Source: Planctomycetota bacterium
GTDB taxonomy: Bacteria; Planctomycetota; Phycisphaerae; Phycisphaerales; SM1A02
DNA: 11,421 nucleotides
NCBI GenBank assembly: GCA_027295435.1
Contig: JAPUKX010000074.1
Span: forward strand, 1 to 11,421
Reading direction: 5' to 3'
A model generated the notes under the pieces. It saw nothing but the letters and a program-made list of their open reading frames with translations. It did no database searches and was not told the DNA's origin. The translations under genes and the position numbers were made by a program. Shown here piece after piece: positions 6,636-11,421 of the stretch (positions within the stretch are counted from its first letter, which is position 1; every line of letters begins with the position of its first letter).

Positions 6636-7457
6636 GTGCTGCGGGCGGTTGAGGCCGGTCAGGAAACGGCCGCCGCGATTCCTCCGTCGGCCAAGGCGGT
6701 GGTGCCCGCCACGCCGGTGCCTATCGACACGACCATCGTCCAGGCGACTGGTGTCCTCGAAGAGGCGACCGTTGCGCTATCCAGCATGCGGCAGACGATC
6801 GCACGGCGGCTGGTCGAAGCAAAGGCCACCATCCCGCATTATCAGGTCACCGTCACGTTCAACATGGATCCGCTGCTCGATCTGCGCCGCACGCTCAACG
6901 ATCAGCTTCACGAGCAAGGCGTGAGGCTATCGGTAAACGATTTCCTGGTACGTGGCTGCGCTCTGGCCATGCACCAACACCCGCAATTCAATGCATCCTG
7001 GCGCGGTGACCACATCAAGATTCACGGCATCGTCAACATCGGCCTAGCGATTGCCCTGCCGGCCGAGCGCGGTGGGGGATTGGTCGTCGCCACCATTCGC
7101 AATGCGGATCAAAAGACCTTGCGGGCGATCTCGCTCGAATCCAAACACCTCGCCGGGAAGGCTCGCACCCGTGGGCTGACCCTCGAAGAGATGGCCGACG
7201 CTACGTTCACGCTCTCCAACCTGGGGATGTTCGGCGTCGAGCACTTCACGGCGATCATCAACCCGCCGAATTGCGCAATCCTTGCCGTCGGCGCCGCCCT
7301 CCAGAAGCCGGTCGTGCGCCACGGTGAGATGACGGTCGGCCACGAAATGTCCGCAACGCTCAGTCTCGATCACCGCGTCATTGACGGGGCGATGGCGGCA
7401 CAATACCTGGCAACCCTCAAACAGTTGATCGAGAATCCCGCGACACTACTCGTGTAA
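6636..7457 (+). CDS. pdhC: Dihydrolipoamide acetyltransferase (E2), C-terminal catalytic part
   Basis: This is the continuation of the E2 frame after the amber codon. Homology actually resumes at 6573 (HAVDVSALQGSGPGGRIVKR), the rest of the subunit-binding domain. GTG 6636 is merely the first start-like codon and has no Shine-Dalgarno, so independent translation is doubtful. A second linker is followed by the 2-oxoacid dehydrogenase acyltransferase domain: LSSMRQTIARRLVEAKATIP, ...TFTLSNLGMFGVEHFTAII..., and DHRVIDGA near the C-terminus. His423 (bases 7371-7373, counting codons from 6105) and Asp427 are the catalytic pair of the DHRxxDG motif. The domain is complete and undamaged to TAA 7455-7457. 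This argues that the stop is recent, suppressed or artefactual. Full-length E2 would be about 450 residues with a single lipoyl domain. Confidence 0.8.
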   Translation: MLRAVEAGQETAAAIPPSAKAVVPATPVPIDTTIVQATGVLEEATVALSSMRQTIARRLVEAKATIPHYQVTVTFNMDPLLDLRRTLNDQLHEQGVRLSVNDFLVRGCALAMHQHPQFNASWRGDHIKIHGIVNIGLAIALPAERGGGLVVATIRNADQKTLRAISLESKHLAGKARTRGLTLEEMADATFTLSNLGMFGVEHFTAIINPPNCAILAVGAALQKPVVRHGEMTVGHEMSATLSLDHRVIDGAMAAQYLATLKQLIENPATLLV

Positions 7458-7464
7458 CGCTGGG

Positions 7465-7710
7465 CTATTGTGGTGTTTCAGCGGCGGAGGCGATCACGTC
7501 AGCCGCCGCCAACACGGCCCGTCGCTCGAAGTTTCGGGCCGCATCGAACGCTGCCAATACTTCGCTGCCTGGCGCGACCGGCGCGAGGGTGATCGAAAGG
7601 TGACGCTCGTACTGCCTCTTGGCGGGCGAGGCACATCCCGCCAAAAGGGCGACTGTGACCGCCAGCCACAGTCCGATCGGAACCAGCCTTCCAGAGGCAC
7701 CTGAGCGCAT
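7465..7710 (-). CDS. Small predicted lipoprotein
   Basis: The 81-residue protein has an Arg-containing n-region, a hydrophobic core (PIGLWLAVTVALLAG) and the lipobox LLAGC with the acylated Cys at residue 26. Signal peptidase II would leave a mature chain of about 56 residues, CASPAKRQYERHL..., rich in Ala. The +2 residue is Ala, not Asp, so outer-membrane sorting is possible. GAGG lies about 14 bases before the ATG and AGGAGG further upstream; neither spacing is ideal. It converges on the E2 gene with a 7-base gap and no terminator between them. I recognise no family. The lipobox is the main reason to call it real. Confidence 0.55.
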   Translation of the reverse strand: MRSGASGRLVPIGLWLAVTVALLAGCASPAKRQYERHLSITLAPVAPGSEVLAAFDAARNFERRAVLAAADVIASAAETPQ

Positions 7711-8009
7711 AGCCGTATCGTCCGCCTCACAGGTTGCCTCCTAAGCACAGCATCCAATTCAGAGACAGCGGTACAAGGCGCGATGGAGGTTCGAGTCGCC
7801 ATATTCAGCTCCCGAGGGTGATCAACCGGAAACGGCAACCCGGTCGGCGCAATCGACTGAGCTGGAGATATCCAACTGGGTAGAGGAATCGCTTTGCAAC
7901 GCCTGGGCATGTGGCGGCGTGTCCCCTGTCGGCCGGCTTGCCCGGCGATGCTCCCGCCCCGTGACGTGAAGTACACTTCTCGCCTCACAATCCAGATGGA
8001 GCATCCGCC
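7711..8009. other. Divergent intergenic region before the amidase
   Basis: About 300 bases lie between the lipoprotein and amidase starts, and I see no convincing gene. A short hairpin (GCCGG 7932-7936, CCGGC 7942-7946) and a near-palindrome GAAGTACACTTC (7968-7979) are present. No clear sigma-70 promoter is visible. ATGGAGC just before 8010 supplies a GGAG Shine-Dalgarno for the amidase with a 9-base spacer. Confidence 0.35.
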
Positions 8010-9752
8010 ATGACCACGAATCAAACGAGTCCGGCAACACGTCGAGGATTCCTCCTCTCCTGCGGTGCGGTCGCTGCGTCGACGGCGTGGCCGGGGCGGG
8101 CAAGCAGCGGGCCTCAAGCAGAACCGGCTGAACCGCGCGACCTATCGGACATGATTCCCCGCGCCGAGGGAACAGGGCCGCCGATCACCCAGGCCACGCT
8201 CGCCGAAGCGGAGAAACTGGCGGCGGTCGAGTTCACTGAAGCTGAGCGAGCAGTCATCCTCAAGGGGATCAAAGACGATGTGGCCCGATATCAACGCCGT
8301 CGATCGCAGGCGCTGGCGAATCACCTGGCACCGGCGACCGTCTTCGACCCTCGTCTGCCCTCGGTGCAAATCGATGCGGAATCCCGCCCGATTTTCCGCT
8401 CAAAGATCGATCCCGGTCCTTTGCCGACAGATGACCAAGACATCGCCTATGCCCCGGTCACCAGCCTCTCCCGCTGGATTGAGCGCGGCGACCTTTCCAG
8501 TCTCCGGTTGACGAAGATCTATCTCGATCGCCTCAAGCGAATCGGGCCGAAGCTCCAGTGCACGATCACGCTGACCCCGGAGCGTGCGCTCAGCCAGGCG
8601 AGGCGAGCCGACCAGGAGATTGCCGAGGGGCGCTACCGCGGACCGCTGCACGGGATCCCCTGGGGCGCCAAGGACTTGTTCGACACGGCCGGCATCAAGA
8701 CCACTTGGGGGGCCAATCCGTACAAGGGCCGGCTGCCGAAGACTGATGCCGCGGCCGTCAGGAGACTCGACGACGCAGGGGCGGTGCTCGTGGCGAAGCT
8801 GGCACTGGGGGCGCTGGCCTACGGCGACATCTGGTTCGACGGCCGAACCAATAACCCTTGGAAGCTCGATCAAGGCTCAAGCGGCTCAAGCGCGGGCTCG
8901 GCCGCGGCAACGGCGGCAGGTCTGATCGCTTTCAGCCTGGGCACCGAAACCCTGGGGTCCATCGTCTCACCGTGCATGCGCTGCGGTGCGACCGGCCTGC
9001 GACCGACGTTCGGCCGGGTGGCCCGGACGGGGGCCATGGCTCTGTGCTGGTCTCTGGACAAGATCGGCCCGATCTGCCGAACGGTCGAGGATTGCGCGCT
9101 GGTGCTCTCGGCCATCAACGGGCCCGACGCTGACGATCCTGCGTCCCTCTCCATTCCATTCAATTTCGACGCCACGCAAGCGGTCAAGGGCATGCGCGTC
9201 GGCTACTCGCCGAAGTGGTTCCAAGGAGACGCAGCGACTGATCTGGACCGTCGTGTGCTTGAGGTGGCACGCAGCGCGGGGTTACAGTTGATCGAGATCG
9301 AGCTTCCCGATTGGCCCTACGACGCCCTGATGACGATTCTGCTCGTGGAGGCTGCAGCGTGCTTCGAGGAACTGACGCTGAACAACCGCGACGACGAGCT
9401 GGTCTGGCAGGAGCCCGAGGCCTGGCCGAATACTTTCCGCCAGACACGCTTCGTGCCCGCGATCGAGTATGTGCAGGCCCAGCGGTTCCGCCGGTCGGTG
9501 ATGGAGATGATGGCCGCGAAGTTCGCCGACCTCGACGCGATGATCAGCCCCAGCTTCGCGGGCTCGCTCTTGCTGATCACCAACAACACCGGCCATCCTT
9601 CGCTCACACTCCGCTGCGGGTACAAAGATGATGGCACACCTCACGGCATCACGTTGTGGGGTCGCCTCTTTGATGAAAGCACGTTGTGCTCAATCGGCAT
9701 GTCGCTGGAAAGAAAACTCGACGTCTGGCACAAACGGCCGAAGATCGTGTAG
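8010..9752 (+). CDS. Tat-exported amidase-signature family hydrolase
   Basis: The 580-residue protein starts with a twin-arginine signal: TRRGFLLSCGAVAAS (residues 10-24) followed by an Ala/Gly-rich core. It is therefore expected to fold in the cytoplasm and be exported. The amidase-signature core shows the Ser-cisSer-Lys triad: Lys221 in GIPWGAKDLFDT, cis-Ser293 in GSSAGS, and nucleophile Ser317 in TETLGSI, with the family's 24-residue spacing between the two Ser. Residues 40-145 are an extra N-terminal region absent from typical GatA. The core resembles GatA, but the Tat signal and the absence of gatB/gatC here argue against tRNA amidotransfer. Amide or nitrogen-compound hydrolysis outside the cytoplasm is likelier; the substrate is unknown. 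The start at 8010 is supported by GGAG upstream and the signal peptide. The stop is TAG. Confidence 0.88.
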   Translation: MTTNQTSPATRRGFLLSCGAVAASTAWPGRASSGPQAEPAEPRDLSDMIPRAEGTGPPITQATLAEAEKLAAVEFTEAERAVILKGIKDDVARYQRRRSQALANHLAPATVFDPRLPSVQIDAESRPIFRSKIDPGPLPTDDQDIAYAPVTSLSRWIERGDLSSLRLTKIYLDRLKRIGPKLQCTITLTPERALSQARRADQEIAEGRYRGPLHGIPWGAKDLFDTAGIKTTWGANPYKGRLPKTDAAAVRRLDDAGAVLVAKLALGALAYGDIWFDGRTNNPWKLDQGSSGSSAGSAAATAAGLIAFSLGTETLGSIVSPCMRCGATGLRPTFGRVARTGAMALCWSLDKIGPICRTVEDCALVLSAINGPDADDPASLSIPFNFDATQAVKGMRVGYSPKWFQGDAATDLDRRVLEVARSAGLQLIEIELPDWPYDALMTILLVEAAACFEELTLNNRDDELVWQEPEAWPNTFRQTRFVPAIEYVQAQRFRRSVMEMMAAKFADLDAMISPSFAGSLLLITNNTGHPSLTLRCGYKDDGTPHGITLWGRLFDESTLCSIGMSLERKLDVWHKRPKIV

Positions 9753-9761
9753 TCGAATGGC

Positions 9762-9832
9762 GCCGCTAAACATCGGAGATTGCTCCAAACTGTGGCGAAT
9801 GCCCGTTTAGCGGGTGACGCGCAGCGTCCCCG
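9762..9832. repeat. REP-like structured repeat, copy 1
   Basis: This 71-bp unit aligns without gaps to 10470-10540 with 6 mismatches. It contains CCGCTAAAC (9763-9771) inverted as GTTTAGCGG (9805-9813). It also holds a compact hairpin at 9811-9832: CGGG, a bulged T, GACGC, loop GCA, GCGTC, CCCG. The copy overlaps the 3' end of the transposase gene, so its TAA stop (9809-9807) and last 8 residues lie in the repeat. Confidence 0.85.
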
Positions 9833-10430
9833 CCCAATGTTGCTCGTAGGCCGTAACAAACGACCACCGCTGGGGCCGCAACCCCGTGCGTGCGGGATTG
9901 GCGTTGACGTAGCGGATCGCTCGCCGAATTTCCGCGGCGCGGTCGAGGAACACCCACCATCCTTTGCGCGCCCACGGTGTTGGCAACCGACCGTTGCGAT
10001 ACGGCCAATCGGCGAACGGATGTCGGCCTTCACGGTTCAACTGAGCCGTTGCCGCACCTTTGAGCTGCTCACACACGCGCTCGATCAGTAGCCGGCTCCG
10101 ACCAAGCACCAGGTGGGCGTGGTTGGGCATCACCGCACACGCGTAGATCGGCACAGGAGAGCGGGCAGCGTAGTCGGACAACCCACGGGCAACTGCCCGC
10201 GCTTGGTGACCGTCGAACACGACGGGTTCGCGGGCCAGAACAGCCAGCATGGCATCTCGTCGGATGGGATCGTAACGCCGATGCGCGACGGAGCGCCGTG
10301 TCGTCGTTTTCGTAGCCGGGTCAAACCGCGCTAACTCGTATGCGCGGACGAACTGCGACCATGACCCGCGCTCATCGTTGGGCAGCCAGAATCCGTACGC
10401 GTTAAGGATCAGGTGATAGGCCAGGACCAT
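9807..10430 (-). CDS. REP-associated tyrosine transposase (RAYT), Y1/IS200-like HUH nuclease
   Basis: The 207-residue protein belongs to the Y1 transposase group. The metal-binding HUH motif is MPNHAHLVL (His104, His106), and the probable catalytic tyrosine is Tyr174 in AIRYVNANPARTGL. The N-terminus AYHLILNAYGFWLPND resembles a Y1 lineage that I recall being common in planctomycetes. Such enzymes nick and rejoin single-stranded DNA at hairpins through a 5'-phosphotyrosine bond. The start at ATG 10430 has no clear Shine-Dalgarno. The stop lies inside repeat copy 1. Both signature motifs and full domain length are intact, so it may be active. The gene converges on the amidase. No IS200-type tnpB partner or target duplication is seen, and the flanking REP-like repeats favour RAYT over an IS200/IS605 transposase. 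Confidence 0.85.
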   Translation of the reverse strand: MVLAYHLILNAYGFWLPNDERGSWSQFVRAYELARFDPATKTTTRRSVAHRRYDPIRRDAMLAVLAREPVVFDGHQARAVARGLSDYAARSPVPIYACAVMPNHAHLVLGRSRLLIERVCEQLKGAATAQLNREGRHPFADWPYRNGRLPTPWARKGWWVFLDRAAEIRRAIRYVNANPARTGLRPQRWSFVTAYEQHWAGTLRVTR

Positions 10431-10469
10431 GTGGGAAGCGCATGGTAGCAGAGGCGCCGCTGCGCGACA

Positions 10470-10540
10470 GCCGCTAAACAGCGGAGATTGCTCCCAACCG
10501 CGGTGAATGCCTGTTTAGCGGGTGACGCGCAGCGTCCCCG
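10470..10540. repeat. REP-like structured repeat, copy 2
   Basis: This second copy is in the same orientation as copy 1. Here the long arms are a perfect 10-bp inverted repeat: CCGCTAAACA (10471-10480) and TGTTTAGCGG (10512-10521). GGAG/CTCC (10483-10486, 10491-10494) can pair inside. The bulged hairpin at 10519-10540 is identical to that in copy 1. It starts 5 bases after the trpB stop on the minus strand and ends 39 bases before the transposase start, so trpB transcripts would end in or pass through it. Confidence 0.85.
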
Positions 10541-10545
10541 GCGGT

Positions 10546-11421
10546 TCAGCGCTCCGCCAGCAACCGTGCGACTTCCTGCACATCTTTATCGCCTCGGCCG
10601 GAGAGATTGATCACTAGCGTCTGCTCGCGCGTCATGCCCTTGGCGTGTTCGACGGCAGCGGCGATGGCGTGGGCCGGCTCCAACGCCGGGACAATCCCCT
10701 CCAGCCGACTCATCAGACAAAACGCATCGATCGCCTCGGCGTCGGTCACGGTCGTATATTCCACGCGTCCGGCCTCCTTCCAGCAGGAGAGCTCTGGCCC
10801 CACGCCGGGGTAGTCCAACCCGGCTGAGCAGGAATGAACCGCCTGAGTCTGGCCGAACTCGTCCTGCAACACGTAGCTGAGCGAGCCGTGCAGCACCCCG
10901 GGCGAGCCGTAACGCAGCGGCGCTGCATGATCGCCGATCGCGGTTGATCTTCCCCCGGCCTCCACACCCACGAGCTTGACGGTCTCATCGTCGATGAAGG
11001 GATAGAACATGCCGGCCGCGTTCGATCCACCACCCACACAGGCGATGATCTCATCGGGGAGCCGGCCCAACGCATCGAGGCACTGCGCTCGACACTCGCA
11101 GCCGATGACCGATTGAAAGTCCCGCACGATCATCGGAAACGGGTGCGGGCCTACAACAGATCCAAGGATGTAGTGGGTTTGCTCGGCGGTCTCCATCCAG
11201 TCGCGCAGCGCCTCGTTGGTCGCATCTTTGAGCGTGCGGGAGCCGGTCTCGACCACATGCACTTTGGCACCCAGCAGCTCCATGCGAAAGACGTTGAGGC
11301 GTTGGCGGCGAACGTCTTCGGCGCCCATGTAGACTTCGCATTGCAGGCCGAAGTGGGCGGCTGCGGTGGCGGTGGCCACGCCGTGCTGGCCGGCACCGGT
11401 CTCCGCGATCACCCGCTTCTT
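10546..11421 (-). CDS. trpB: Tryptophan synthase beta chain, 5' part outside the window
   Basis: The frame runs off the right edge, leaving 291 residues. Homology already begins at the edge (KKRVIAETGAGQHGVATATA). TrpB joins indole and serine to make tryptophan with PLP. Visible family features are the phosphate-binding loop GGGSNA, SAGLDYPGVGPE, EGIVPALEPAHA (with the Glu that faces the PLP ring), and the C-terminal NLSGRGDKD (with the Ser near the pyridine nitrogen). The PLP-bearing lysine and about 100 N-terminal residues lie outside the window. The position after VGPE, normally His, is Leu here (VGPELSC). No trpA follows the TGA stop; the REP-RAYT unit is there instead. Confidence 0.93.
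   Translation of the reverse strand, partial: KKRVIAETGAGQHGVATATAAAHFGLQCEVYMGAEDVRRQRLNVFRMELLGAKVHVVETGSRTLKDATNEALRDWMETAEQTHYILGSVVGPHPFPMIVRDFQSVIGCECRAQCLDALGRLPDEIIACVGGGSNAAGMFYPFIDDETVKLVGVEAGGRSTAIGDHAAPLRYGSPGVLHGSLSYVLQDEFGQTQAVHSCSAGLDYPGVGPELSCWKEAGRVEYTTVTDAEAIDAFCLMSRLEGIVPALEPAHAIAAAVEHAKGMTREQTLVINLSGRGDKDVQEVARLLAER

Larger units (their letters stand above)
9762..10540 (-). mobile_element. REP-RAYT unit
   Basis: One Y1-type transposase gene is bracketed by two direct 71-bp hairpin-forming repeats 708 bases apart. This is the arrangement of REP-associated tyrosine transposases, which act on REP hairpins and are thought to spread them through the host genome. It sits between the amidase and trpB, in intergenic space. 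Whether the whole unit moves or only the repeats do cannot be told from one locus. Confidence 0.7.

Noticed and set aside
6574..6924. ATG directly after the amber codon (TAGCATG, the same bases as at the pdhA/pdhB junction), suggesting a restart
   Set aside because: This ATG is one base out of the E2 frame. Its product MQSMSARYRGPDRAG is unrelated to E2 and runs into a stop, so it cannot restore E2.
6105..7457. TAG reassigned to an amino acid genome-wide
   Set aside because: The S41, pdhA, amidase, SDR and lipoprotein genes all end properly at TAG, so it acts as a stop in this genome.
7494..8117. 207-codon minus-strand frame across the lipoprotein/amidase gap
   Set aside because: It is Arg/Pro/Cys-rich and without domain pattern. 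It overlaps the amidase start and the lipoprotein in another frame.
9762..10540. Repeat pair as a CRISPR array or as composite-transposon IS ends
   Set aside because: Only two copies exist, they enclose a gene rather than a spacer, and they are direct, internally folded REP-like units rather than terminal inverted repeats.

Overview
The window is GC-rich bacterial DNA, most likely from a planctomycete or a close relative. The reasons are the style of several proteins: a Y1 transposase that opens with AYGFWLPND..RGSWS, a large secreted S41 peptidase with a long helical N-terminus, and a Tat-exported amidase. No rRNA is present, so the assignment is an inference. TAG is used as an ordinary stop by at least five genes here (S41 peptidase, pdhA, amidase, the SDR and the small lipoprotein).

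Layout. Positions 1-158 hold the 3' end of a TPR-like gene. A short repeat-rich gap follows. A minus-strand pair (1242 to 257) encodes a small single-pass membrane protein that overlaps by 4 bases a pteridine-reductase/FolM-like short-chain dehydrogenase. A divergent intergenic region (1243-1553) precedes a plus-strand run: a secreted PDZ/S41 C-terminal-processing-type protease (1554-3803), then the pyruvate dehydrogenase genes pdhA (E1 alpha), pdhB (E1 beta) and the E2 acyltransferase. pdhA and pdhB are 1 base apart. A perfect 13-bp-arm hairpin separates pdhB from E2. The E2 gene is interrupted by a single in-frame amber codon (6570-6572) inside its peripheral-subunit-binding domain, while everything on both sides still reads as a good E2. 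No E3 (lipoamide dehydrogenase) gene is in the window.

A small minus-strand lipoprotein (7710-7465) converges on E2. A Tat-signal amidase-signature enzyme (8010-9752) runs the other way. The right end holds a REP-associated tyrosine transposase (RAYT) gene on the minus strand, flanked by two direct copies of a 71-bp structured repeat (9762-9832 and 10470-10540). The upstream copy begins 5 bases after the stop of trpB, whose 5' part runs off the window.

The two most notable items are the nonsense codon in an otherwise intact E2 of a central metabolic complex, and the REP-RAYT unit. The second looks like a self-contained repeat/transposase system outside the gammaproteobacteria in which such systems are best described.
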